From an uncultured Pelagibacteraceae bacterium (lineage in GTDB: Bacteria > Pseudomonadota > Alphaproteobacteria > Pelagibacterales > AG-422-B15): a stretch of 38,866 bases of DNA. Numbering within the stretch: the first letter of the stretch is position 1; the number at the start of each line of letters is the position of its first letter. The notes beneath the pieces are model-generated. The model saw only the letters and a program-made list of their open reading frames with translations. It was not told the origin of the DNA and ran no database searches. The stretch lies in contig CACIBF010000010.1 of assembly GCA_902584815.1 (NCBI GenBank), positions 1-38,866 on the forward strand, read 5' to 3'. Shown in pieces: positions 26,263 to 34,049 of the stretch. The position numbers and the translations under genes are program-made.

Positions 26263-27525
26263 CTATTTCATGCGCCTGATGTTTCCACCGCATTGGGAAA
26301 TCTTTTTTTCTATTTCCTCATATCCACGATCTATATGATAAATTCTATTAATTATTGTTTCACCTTTTGAAATTAGACCTGCTAAAACAAGGCTTACTGA
26401 AGCTCTTAAGTCTGTTGCCATCACTGGCGCACCAATCAGTTCACTTGATGGTGAAATAATTGATTTATTTCCTTCTATTGATATTTGTGCCCCCATTCGA
26501 TTTAACTCGGGCACATGCATGAATCTGTTTTCAAATATATTTTCAATTATCGAAGATTGTTTGTTTGACTTTGACAATAGTACCATTATTTGAGCTTGAA
26601 GATCGGTTGGAAAACCTGGATACTCCTCTGTTTGTAAATTAATACCCACCTCAATATCTGATTTGGATAGAGAAATGCTATCTTTATTGAGTTTAAAATT
26701 AATTTCTAATTCTTCAAATACGTTCAAAATATTTTGCATGTGATCTGGTTCAATATTTTGAATTTTTAAATTATTTCCAATCAAAGCTCCAGCAATCATA
26801 TATGTACCTGCCTCAATTCGATCAGGAATTACATTATGAGTTGTTCCTCGAAGATTTTCTTTTCCTTGAATTAAGATTTTTCGATCACCAATAAAATCTA
26901 TTTCTGAACCCATAGACTTCAAACACTTTATAAGATCAATAACCTCAGGTTCAATTGCTATATTATTAATCTCACTTTCTCCACTAGCCAATGAAGCAGC
27001 CATTATAATATTTTCAGAAGCTCCTACAGAGATTTTTTTTAAATCAATTTTATTTCCCTTTAAGCCTTTTGGCGCCTTACAGTTTACATAGCCCCTATCA
27101 AGGACAAATTCAGCACCTAATTTTTTGAGTGCATCAATATGAATATCAATTGGCCGCGCTCCTATAGCGCAACCACCAGGAAGTGATACTGAAGCTTCTT
27201 TTTTTCTTGCAAGCAAAGGGCCTAAAATGAGAACACTTGCACGCATTTTCCTAACTAAGTCATACTCTGCAATATTTTTGTCAATATTTTCATAGCAAAC
27301 AGTTAATTGATTTTGATTTAGATTTGAAATTTCAGACTTGACACCAAGTGATTCCAAAACTTTTATCATTGTCTGAATATCTTGAAGATTAGGAACGTTT
27401 GTTAAATGAACCGCCTCGTCAGTTAAGATACATGCGGCCATAATTGGCAAGACTGCATTTTTAGAACCACCAATTGTAATATTGCCACTTAGAGGTTCTC
27501 CTCCTATTATGACAATTTTTTCCAT
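26263..27525 (-). CDS. murA: UDP-N-acetylglucosamine 1-carboxyvinyltransferase
   Basis: Catalyses the first committed step of peptidoglycan synthesis: transfer of enolpyruvate from PEP to UDP-GlcNAc. It has 420 residues. The catalytic, fosfomycin-reactive cysteine is C119 in SLPGGCAIGARPIDIH. Other motifs are GGSKNAVLPIMAA, RKMRASVLILGPLLAR, DRIEAGTYMIAGAL, YPGFPTDLQAQ and TDLRASVSLVLAGL. C119 is intact, so intrinsic fosfomycin resistance through Cys-to-Asp is not indicated. It lies 6 bases downstream of dcd. Confidence 0.97.
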   Translation of the reverse strand: MEKIVIIGGEPLSGNITIGGSKNAVLPIMAACILTDEAVHLTNVPNLQDIQTMIKVLESLGVKSEISNLNQNQLTVCYENIDKNIAEYDLVRKMRASVLILGPLLARKKEASVSLPGGCAIGARPIDIHIDALKKLGAEFVLDRGYVNCKAPKGLKGNKIDLKKISVGASENIIMAASLASGESEINNIAIEPEVIDLIKCLKSMGSEIDFIGDRKILIQGKENLRGTTHNVIPDRIEAGTYMIAGALIGNNLKIQNIEPDHMQNILNVFEELEINFKLNKDSISLSKSDIEVGINLQTEEYPGFPTDLQAQIMVLLSKSNKQSSIIENIFENRFMHVPELNRMGAQISIEGNKSIISPSSELIGAPVMATDLRASVSLVLAGLISKGETIINRIYHIDRGYEEIEKKISQCGGNIRRMK

Positions 27526-27531
27526 ATAGGA

Positions 27532-28086
27532 TTATAACTTAGGAAGTGTGACGCCTTTTTGTCCCATGTATTTACCGCTTCTATCTTTATATGAAACATC
27601 AGGTGGAGCATCACCTTTAAAAAAAAGAAATTGGCAAGCGCCTTCATTTGCATAAACCTTTGCTGGCAATGGAGTAGTATTGGAAAATTCAAGTGTTACA
27701 TGTCCCTCCCACTCAGGCTCAAGAGGAGTTACATTTACAATAATTCCACACCTAGCATAAGTTGATTTACCTAAACAAATAACAAGAACATCTCTTGGAA
27801 TTTTGAAGTATTCAACCGTCCTTGCTAATGCAAATGAATTTGGTGGGATAATACATTCCTTACCTGGACGATCAACAAACCCCTTGTCACTGAAATTTTT
27901 AGGATCGACGATTGCTGAATCGACGTTTGTAAAAATTTTAAATTCTTCAGAAACACGAGCATCATAACCATATGAAGAAACTCCATATGAAATTGTTCCA
28001 TCTTTTTTTTGACCATCAACAAATGGAGAGATCATATCCTGCTCCATTGACATCTTTTTAATCCATTTGTCTGACATTATGGTCAT
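27532..28086 (-). CDS. dcd: dCTP deaminase
   Basis: Converts dCTP to dUTP for thymidylate synthesis. The 184-residue trimeric protein starts [13 protein letters not shown], like other alphaproteobacterial Dcd. It has [16 protein letters not shown], the active-site [20 protein letters not shown] (split as KSTYARCG and [20 protein letters not shown]), and [13 protein letters not shown]. The C-terminal [11 protein letters not shown] closes the active site. It is followed by murA after 6 bases. Two small basic genes precede it in the same direction. Confidence 0.95.
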   Translation of the reverse strand: MTIMSDKWIKKMSMEQDMISPFVDGQKKDGTISYGVSSYGYDARVSEEFKIFTNVDSAIVDPKNFSDKGFVDRPGKECIIPPNSFALARTVEYFKIPRDVLVICLGKSTYARCGIIVNVTPLEPEWEGHVTLEFSNTTPLPAKVYANEGACQFLFFKGDAPPDVSYKDRSGKYMGQKGVTLPKL

Positions 28087-28090
28087 AGTT

Positions 28091-28219
28091 CTAATCCTTA
28101 CTTTTAATTTTTTTTTGATACTCTTTTCTTTTCAATAAGTTTAATCGTAGAGCATCAGACAATTTATCCTTTTTGCTCTTAGTTGTATTTGCTTGTCTTT
28201 TATTTTGATCTGCCTTCAA
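28091..28219 (-). CDS. Small basic protein upstream of dcd
   Basis: A 42-residue reading frame with a possible TTG start at 28217-28219 and stop CTA complement at 28091-28093. The product, beginning [18 protein letters not shown] and ending [19 protein letters not shown] plus a short tail, is strongly basic. The stretch [16 protein letters not shown] resembles short conserved alphaproteobacterial proteins with a (D)-(R/K)-L-x-x-A-L-x-x-N-L-x-(R/K)-R-K pattern. That recognition is from memory and not firm. It overlaps the preceding small gene by about 20 bases and ends 4 bases before dcd. No convincing ribosome site is seen, so it may depend on coupling. Confidence 0.5.
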   Translation of the reverse strand: MKADQNKRQANTTKSKKDKLSDALRLNLLKRKEYQKKIKSKD

Positions 28220-28385
28220 GGAACTGTTTTATTTCTTCTGGGTTGAGACCTGCTTTTTTTAATTCTTTTACCAACTTCTCTTCCTCTTTTTTTTCGGTAT
28301 TGTCAGCAAACTTAGCTTCTCTTTTTTGCTGCTTGGCCATCGCTCGCTCACCTCTTTTTGATTTATAATCGTGATGAATACCCAT
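28200..28385 (-). CDS. Small basic helical protein, unknown function
   Basis: A 61-residue protein starting at the ATG at 28385 (MGIHHDYKSKRGERAMAK), preceded by GGAG six bases upstream. An alternative start at 28340 (MAKQQKREAK) also has an AGGTG-type site. The sequence is highly charged (KKEEEKLVKELKKAGL), with a final helix-turn [14 protein letters not shown]. No signal or membrane segment is present. It could be a nucleic-acid- or ribosome-associated small protein, but nothing shows this directly. It forms a run with the 28091-28219 frame, dcd and murA. Confidence 0.6.
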   Translation of the reverse strand: MGIHHDYKSKRGERAMAKQQKREAKFADNTEKKEEEKLVKELKKAGLNPEEIKQFLEGRSK

Positions 28386-28474
28386 AACAATCTCCATTAA
28401 AATATCGACACTTTACACATTTTTAATCGATTCTCTAGTGAAAACAAGAAGATGAAGTTTAGAGATATTATTTT

Positions 28475-28726
28475 CTAAATATTAATATCTGACTGAAAAG
28501 TCTCTAAATAATAAAACCACCGGGGAGCAAATAGATAGAAATAAAAGTAAATGCACCAGGCAAAACCTGTGACTAAATTCATGAATAAGTTCGCCACTCC
28601 AACAAGAGAGTCCTGATTCCACTTGTCTCTGAGTTCTTGTGGATAAAGCGGAAGAGTCCATGTGTAGATGATGAGAAATAGGTTCAGAAAACTTAAAACA
28701 ATACAAATATAAAGAAAAATCGTCAT
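28475..28726 (-). CDS. Small membrane protein, unknown function
   Basis: An 83-residue protein with two hydrophobic segments: residues about 1-22 (MTIFLYICIVLSFLNLFLII) and about 44-66 (VANLFMNLVTGFAWCIYFYF). They are separated by a polar stretch, LPLYPQELRDKWNQDSL. The aromatic content is high and the C-terminus ends FQSDINI. I do not recognise the family. It is divergent from the pilin genes, with 163 bases between starts, but nothing ties it to the pilus beyond position. Confidence 0.55.
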   Translation of the reverse strand: MTIFLYICIVLSFLNLFLIIYTWTLPLYPQELRDKWNQDSLVGVANLFMNLVTGFAWCIYFYFYLFAPRWFYYLETFQSDINI

Positions 28727-28823
28727 TTTTAGGCCTTTTCAGTATTAAATATGGCCCAAGAATGATCTAAATTCTATACATACTTTTGCCTAAATCTCGA
28801 CTATATTTAATATTAATTACCTA

Positions 28824-28853
28824 TTGATATCAATTGATTTATTATTGTATCAT
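28824..28853 (+). promoter_or_regulatory. Possible promoter of the pilin genes
   Basis: TTGATA (28824-28829) and TATCAT (28848-28853) are separated by 18 bases and end 36 bases before the pilin start. The match is moderate. No sigma54-type GG-N10-GC element was found, although many pilin genes use sigma54. Confidence 0.3.
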
Positions 28854-28889
28854 GAAAATTACAGTTTTTATTTAATGGAGCGTTCAAAA

Positions 28890-29387
28890 ATGAAAAATAA
28901 AATTGAGAAGAAAAACGGTTTCTCACTAATCGAGCTTTTAGTTGTTGTTGCAATTATTGGAATTCTAGCTGCTGCAGGTGTTGTAGCTTATAACGGATTT
29001 ATGGATAATGCGAAGAAGAGTTCTACAAAAGCAAATCATACAAACGTTGTGAAATTCTTAAGTTCAAACTTCACAAACTGCTCAACTGGAGCAACATATA
29101 TTGCATGGTCAACAACTGGTAATCCATATAATGCCCCTTGCACTTGGTCAGTAACTCAACATGCTTCAAGAATGACTGCGCATTTTGCTGCCGAAAACTT
29201 TAAGAACCCACATTACTCATCTCAGAATGCAGTTGTATACAGAAATGGTACACCTCCTGCATCAGGTTCATATGTTGGACAAACATGGATCTATTGTCAA
29301 AACTCCAATCCTCAAAGATGTCTAGTAAATACTCGTTGGGGCCCTGGTAGTAATGAATACTCAAGAAGTACTGTAACTAAAGAGTAG
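28890..29387 (+). CDS. Type IV pilin, probable major subunit
   Basis: A 165-residue prepilin starting at the ATG at 28890, with GGAG (28877-28880) nine bases upstream. The leader MKNKIEKKNG is followed by FSLIELLVVVAIIGILAA, a textbook N-terminal helix with cleavage between G10 and F11 and Glu at mature position 5. The head domain has four cysteines (C64, C84, C136, C144). The last pair, in IYCQNSNPQRC, resembles the C-terminal disulfide loop of type IVa pilins. It also contains several Trp residues. It is followed 21 bases later by a second pilin and then by pilD, so all three probably share a transcript. It is the best candidate for the main fibre subunit because it has the strongest ribosome site. 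Confidence 0.88.
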   Translation: MKNKIEKKNGFSLIELLVVVAIIGILAAAGVVAYNGFMDNAKKSSTKANHTNVVKFLSSNFTNCSTGATYIAWSTTGNPYNAPCTWSVTQHASRMTAHFAAENFKNPHYSSQNAVVYRNGTPPASGSYVGQTWIYCQNSNPQRCLVNTRWGPGSNEYSRSTVTKE

Positions 29388-29408
29388 TTACATTAACTCG
29401 ATATTACT

Positions 29409-29786
29409 TTGAGAGGTTTCTCTTTATTAGAATTATTGGTTGTTGTTGCTATTATTGGTATTTTGGCAGCTGTAGGAATAGTTTCATATAATGGATACAT
29501 TACTGGCGTAAAAAATAAACAAGCGCAAACAGGCCTTCAATCAATTTATCTCGAGCAAGAAGAGTATAAATCAATTAATAAGCAATACTATCGTCCAAGC
29601 GGTGGTTGTGGTGATCAAACTACTACTATTAATAATGGTTTATTTGGTGGCCAGATAACTCTTGATAATGAAAACTTCAGATATTGTATATCAGGTAATA
29701 CATCGAGTTATATTGCCTACGCTTATGATAAAATGAATAGTAGTAACCGTTTTTGGATAAGAAATACTAACCAAAAAAGTTGGTGA
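29409..29786 (+). CDS. PilE-like type IV pilin with a three-residue leader
   Basis: A 125-residue pilin. The only credible start is a TTG at 29409; an in-frame TAA lies at 29394-29396 and no ATG or GTG intervenes. This gives the leader MRG before FSLLELLVVVAIIGILAA, with cleavage after G3 and Glu at mature position 5. The head has one Cys pair (C67, C93) and ends YDKMNSSNRFWIRNTNQKSW, a C-terminus typical of PilE-type minor pilins (A..D..., W.I.N...SW). It lacks a strong ribosome site, so it may be translated by coupling from the upstream pilin and made at lower level. Confidence 0.85.
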   Translation: MRGFSLLELLVVVAIIGILAAVGIVSYNGYITGVKNKQAQTGLQSIYLEQEEYKSINKQYYRPSGGCGDQTTTINNGLFGGQITLDNENFRYCISGNTSSYIAYAYDKMNSSNRFWIRNTNQKSW

Positions 29787-29808
29787 GCCTTTTAACCTCT
29801 AGTCTTTT

Positions 29809-30579
29809 ATGACTTCCATTGAAATAGCTTTTGTAATCGCTTTTTCGTTGTGCTTTGGAAGTTTTGCAAATGTTTGCATCTATCGTCTTCCAGTTGATAA
29901 ATCAATGTTTACTCCATCAGAGTGCATGCATTGCAATAAACCAATTCCATTTTACTTAAATATACCTTTGTTTGGGTTTTTCATTTTAAGAGGTAAATCT
30001 GCATGTTGTCAAAAATCTCTATCCCTTCAATATCCAATCGTTGAGGCATTAGCTGGAGTTGGGGCATTATATTTAGGTCTGATATACGGTGTTAATATTG
30101 AGTCAGTACTTCTATTCTTTTTTTATTTATCGCTTGTGATTATTTTTTTTACAGATCTCAATGAGTACATTATTCCAAATATTATTACTTATTCTCTTAG
30201 TATAGCTGGATTATTAATCTCTTATTTTTCTTACTCGGTTTTTAATTTATCGTTGTTAGAGAGTTTATTGGGTGGAATCATCAGTGGTGGAGTCTTATGG
30301 TTAACATCAAAGATATTTATCCTAATACGTAAAAAAGAAGGCATGGGAATGGGAGATGTAAAAATGATTTCTATGATTGGCTTTTGGATGGGTCTTGAAA
30401 ATACATTTTTAGTATTGATAGCGTCATCTCTGTTGGGCTCAATCGTTGGAATTGGACTTATTTTAATGAAGAAGATGGAACGATCACAGTATATTCCATT
30501 TGGAACTTTTTTATCTATTGGGGCAGTATTAGTTTGGTTAATAAAAATTTATTATTTACCAAGCATATTCGTGCTTTAA
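29809..30579 (+). CDS. pilD: Prepilin peptidase / N-methyltransferase
   Basis: An inner-membrane aspartyl protease that cleaves prepilin leaders and methylates the new N-terminus. The 256-residue protein has an N-terminal FGSFANVCIYRLP, the cytoplasmic zinc loop, and catalytic aspartates D116 (FFTDLNEYIIPN) and D183 (GMGMGDVKM). The zinc loop has a normal first pair C39-x-x-C42, but the second pair is adjacent, C66-C67, instead of C-x-x-C. It presumably processes both upstream pilins and FimT, PilV, PilW and PilX. The stop overlaps that of the converging pilY1 by 2 bases. Confidence 0.93.
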   Translation: MTSIEIAFVIAFSLCFGSFANVCIYRLPVDKSMFTPSECMHCNKPIPFYLNIPLFGFFILRGKSACCQKSLSLQYPIVEALAGVGALYLGLIYGVNIESVLLFFFYLSLVIIFFTDLNEYIIPNIITYSLSIAGLLISYFSYSVFNLSLLESLLGGIISGGVLWLTSKIFILIRKKEGMGMGDVKMISMIGFWMGLENTFLVLIASSLLGSIVGIGLILMKKMERSQYIPFGTFLSIGAVLVWLIKIYYLPSIFVL

Positions 30580-33500
30580 AAAATTTGTCTCCAAGACTTG
30601 ATTGTAAATGAGTTGCTAGAACCTCCACTTCCTGAGATCGTATTTCCTATAATAAGATTGTCTTTAGACGTCCACCCTGAACCCATACCTCCACCAGGAG
30701 CTCCACTAATACCAATATAAATCTTTCCTTTATAAATTATTGGCGTGGTTGCCATACCAGACCCTAGTTTAAATTTCTTGAGAGTATTTCCACAAGTATA
30801 TGCATGTGCACTTAAAGTTGCTGACCCTGGATTACACGGATTCAATTTATTAGGTATATATCTTGGGAAATACACAACACGATCCATAATTGCTGAAGAT
30901 CCTGTAATTTTTTCATTAGGCAATAAATCAACATACCATCCTTTATGGCTTGCGTCAGGACATGAAGCTCCAGCGGACGTTACATTTTTACATTTTGCCG
31001 CTGTAATAGATGATACTCCACTTTTAAACGATGGATAATTTGTATCTTTAATTGCCAGAATTCTATTCTTAATTTTTGGATCTTCATCTGCAATATTGTA
31101 CCGATCACCTGTTCCAAAGAACGCCCAAAGATCACTATTGTCATCGAGTGATAAAGTCACATCATGGAAAACTCTTCGTCCATTTGTTTCAGTTGCTTCC
31201 CCGTCAAATAACTGTTGAAGTTGATACATGGTCCCTTTATTTGTTAAATTAAGTTTCCATAACTTGGACTCAAAGTCTGTAAAGTATACCAATGCGCCTT
31301 TATAGTTTGCAGTTGATGTTGTGTCAGGTGTAACTGGAACCACTGATGCTATAACTGAATTAACAACTTTATTTCCAGCTTTGTCAGCAACATCTATTTT
31401 CTTCAATACTTTACCACCGTCAGCAATATCAATTAAATAGACAGCTGAACCGTATGCAGTTGCAGCGCCACCGTTTCCACCTGCCCCAAATATTGCTATC
31501 CACTTATCTGCTCCTCCACTTTGAATTCGAATAATTCTTGGAGTTGAGACCGCTTGTCCTAATTTTGAATAATCTCGAGATGGCGTGATTGATGCGTATG
31601 CTTCTTCAGATTTAGTTCCTGCAGCATTCCAGTACGTTACAGTCTGAGTTGATGGATCATTTTTAAAAGTCCACATATGTTTTGGAGCATCAATATTTGT
31701 TATATCGAGTGCTGAGTAGGAATGTTCGCCTTCACCCATTCCAAAAACAACGACTGTTTTCCAGGCGCCATTATGATAAATATCTTTCACAACAGGGGAT
31801 CCATCAACACCGTATATCGAGTTTGTTTTATTTGCTTTTCCTGAACTAACACCCCTCAGTTTTGGTATGAGAGATGGCGGTATGAATGCCCATTTTTCAG
31901 AACCATCTGCGTTACTAAATGCATGCAGCATTCCACCATTCGAGCCAGCTAAGATTGTCGTAGCTCTCGCCTTCCAGCGATCCTTAAAGGCCTTATAACC
32001 ATTTTGACTTCTATAAAAATCATCTGAATTTTTATCAGATGTATCCATTCCAGATGAAGGATTGTTTACAAGTGCAGGAGTTGAGTTATAAATATCTGCA
32101 AGTTTCCATCGTTCATCAGTTGTGGAACCATCTAAATCTTCATCATATGAATCAATACCTCGAGTGAAGTTTATTAAATTAGTGGCATCAGCAACCGTAC
32201 CCATTGTACCGCCTAAATATAATTCAGATCTTAAAACGCTTTGATTTGCGGCAACAAAATTATTTAATCCAGCAGGAACATTTGGGCTTACTGTCCAAAT
32301 ATTTCTTGTATCTGCCGCTCTTGCTTCTAATTTTTCTCCTGAGTCCCATTGTTTTGCCCCAACTGTTCCATCTGCTTTTAATTTATATCGAAGAAGTCTC
32401 CCTTGCCATTGATGATCCTTTTTATAATTAAACACTGCTTGATAAATTGAGTCTCCAGATGTCATATCAGGCATAATAACAGGAGCTGTAAATGTCAGAC
32501 GTGATTGAAGTACTTGTTTAATTGCGTATGTCAACTGTTGAAGCAATTGCTCCTCATCGTCCGCAAATAACGGCGTCTTAGTTCCACCAGCTGTTGCAAG
32601 ATTTTGATAATTCCTTGTGTTTCCATAACCCGCATAACCAAGTGCAAATGTTTTTACTCCTTTATTAACTCGTAACCACGTAGCAGTAGCAATATTTGAT
32701 GTACCCCACCATTGGCCATCACTAAAGACAATATTATAGTTTTGCTGACAATTTGCTTTTGGACTTATAGGGGATTGTGATCCTGTCCAGTAAGATTTTG
32801 CATTATCCATACCTCGATCTAAATAAGTTCCCCCACCGGTAGGAAACCGATCTAAGTCAGTATAAATTTGAGCTGCTCCATTTTTACTAATTGGAATTCT
32901 AATTCGAGCACTTGATCCCCACTCTTGCAGTCCAAAGTTTGCACCCGTTGTTAAAGATGTATCAGAGACAAGTTTCTTTAAAACACGTCGTGCGATTGCA
33001 ATTCGTCTCTCAGATTTTCCATACAAGCCATCAAATGATGCATTTCCTGTAAGGTTTGCCCCTCCAGCACAAAGTGACATTTGAAATTTAACAATTCGAC
33101 TATTATCAGTGTCCCCGACAAAAACTTTGTCACCCAGAACCCCAAAACCCTTAGCATTTCGCAATTGACCTTGGTCAGATCGACTTCCATATCCATCACC
33201 TATTGTACAAAGATGAGCAAATGTAGTTGCGTTATAAACATAAATTTTATGATTAATGCTACTTAAAATATAAAGGCGATTTGCACCGTCAACCTCAATA
33301 TCATATGGTGACCCAAGTGAGCTTTTATGAGTTAAATTTGCTTCAGTTTTTTCAACTTGCATGAAATAATTTGATGCATTGTTAAATCGTGTCAGAACTT
33401 TTGTAGTATTATCGAAATAATAACTTTTATTATTTTGATCAATCGCATGAGGGCCTACTCTATTATAATAATTTGGGTCTGGCGTAATGGTTGATTTTAA

Positions 33501-34049
33501 CGAACACCCAGTATCATAGATATATGCAACGCCAAATTGATTAACTACTATTGAGTCACTTGGAGTTACTTCAAGATCAGCATAAATGTGAGTTGAATTA
33601 TTTGGAAATGTCGAACTTGTGCATCTCCAATTGCCAGATGAGTCATAGGACAAGATTCTTTTATTCCCTGTATCTATAAAATAAACATTATCACCACTGT
33701 CTACAGCTACTTTACCAGGATGACGAAACTGTTGCTGACCAGAACCACCGCCGCCACGAATTTCTTTCAATAATTTTCCACCAGCATTATATTTTTTGAG
33801 ATAACTTCTGTTATATTCTGTTGCCCAATGCGCATTATTCGAGTCCATGACAACGTCATGAGGATTATAAACTTGTGCTGTGCTTGGTGCTGTCCAGCCC
33901 ATACTACCAGATCGGTCCAACATGATAAGAATGTTTGCCTTAACATCTGACTTTCCTGTTCCTGGAGGAGCACTTTTTGCAAAAACATTACTAGAAGAAA
34001 TGCTTATGGATAAAGATAGAATGGCTATGAATGATAAAAATCTACTCAT
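30576..34049 (-). CDS. pilY1: PilY1 pilus-tip protein with NHL propeller inside its VWA domain
   Basis: A 1157-residue exported protein with a signal peptide ending near A24. The VWA domain begins at about residue 38, and its MIDAS motif DRSGS (D45, S47, S49) is intact. Residues about 55-338 are an insertion of six NHL-like blades (NPHDVVMDSNN, PGKVAVDSGDNVYFIDTGNKR, PYDIEVDGANRLYIL, GFGVLGDKVFVGDTDNSR), each with a VD/D-N pattern. The VWA domain resumes with KSERRIAIARRVLKKL, GGGTYLDRG and FSDG. The usual PilY1 linker follows (FNYKKDHQWQGRLLRYKL), then the C-terminal PilC/PilY1 propeller from LADIYNSTPALV to the end. PilY1 promotes pilus assembly and acts as tip adhesin and surface sensor. 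The calcium loop near residues 909-925 has few acidic residues. Confidence 0.92.
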   Translation of the reverse strand: MSRFLSFIAILSLSISISSSNVFAKSAPPGTGKSDVKANILIMLDRSGSMGWTAPSTAQVYNPHDVVMDSNNAHWATEYNRSYLKKYNAGGKLLKEIRGGGGSGQQQFRHPGKVAVDSGDNVYFIDTGNKRILSYDSSGNWRCTSSTFPNNSTHIYADLEVTPSDSIVVNQFGVAYIYDTGCSLKSTITPDPNYYNRVGPHAIDQNNKSYYFDNTTKVLTRFNNASNYFMQVEKTEANLTHKSSLGSPYDIEVDGANRLYILSSINHKIYVYNATTFAHLCTIGDGYGSRSDQGQLRNAKGFGVLGDKVFVGDTDNSRIVKFQMSLCAGGANLTGNASFDGLYGKSERRIAIARRVLKKLVSDTSLTTGANFGLQEWGSSARIRIPISKNGAAQIYTDLDRFPTGGGTYLDRGMDNAKSYWTGSQSPISPKANCQQNYNIVFSDGQWWGTSNIATATWLRVNKGVKTFALGYAGYGNTRNYQNLATAGGTKTPLFADDEEQLLQQLTYAIKQVLQSRLTFTAPVIMPDMTSGDSIYQAVFNYKKDHQWQGRLLRYKLKADGTVGAKQWDSGEKLEARAADTRNIWTVSPNVPAGLNNFVAANQSVLRSELYLGGTMGTVADATNLINFTRGIDSYDEDLDGSTTDERWKLADIYNSTPALVNNPSSGMDTSDKNSDDFYRSQNGYKAFKDRWKARATTILAGSNGGMLHAFSNADGSEKWAFIPPSLIPKLRGVSSGKANKTNSIYGVDGSPVVKDIYHNGAWKTVVVFGMGEGEHSYSALDITNIDAPKHMWTFKNDPSTQTVTYWNAAGTKSEEAYASITPSRDYSKLGQAVSTPRIIRIQSGGADKWIAIFGAGGNGGAATAYGSAVYLIDIADGGKVLKKIDVADKAGNKVVNSVIASVVPVTPDTTSTANYKGALVYFTDFESKLWKLNLTNKGTMYQLQQLFDGEATETNGRRVFHDVTLSLDDNSDLWAFFGTGDRYNIADEDPKIKNRILAIKDTNYPSFKSGVSSITAAKCKNVTSAGASCPDASHKGWYVDLLPNEKITGSSAIMDRVVYFPRYIPNKLNPCNPGSATLSAHAYTCGNTLKKFKLGSGMATTPIIYKGKIYIGISGAPGGGMGSGWTSKDNLIIGNTISGSGGSSNSFTIKSWRQIF
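33036..33896 (-). other. NHL-like six-blade propeller inserted in PilY1 VWA domain
   Basis: Codes for residues about 52-338 of PilY1. Six repeats of about 40-50 residues start near residues 62, 111, 158, 200, 248 and 300. They carry the recurring pattern (P-x-x-h-x-h-D-x-x-x-x-h-Y-h-x-D-x-x-x-x-x-h) of NHL repeats. The insertion lies between the first strand (MIDAS DxSxS) and first helix of the VWA fold, so both domains can close normally. Confidence 0.8.

Noticed and set aside
28482-28706. 74-codon frame in another phase of the small membrane protein region
   Set aside because: It overlaps the 28475-28726 frame on the same strand. The alternative product is His/Ser/Leu-rich without membrane pattern, so the membrane-protein phase is preferred.
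28750-28770. sigma54 promoter for the pilin
   Set aside because: TGGCCC is present, but the required GC about 10 bases after GG is not; the spacing and second box fail.
30745-31038. 97-codon frame antisense to pilY1
   Set aside because: It lies inside the conserved C-terminal propeller coding region and has no start signal or family pattern.
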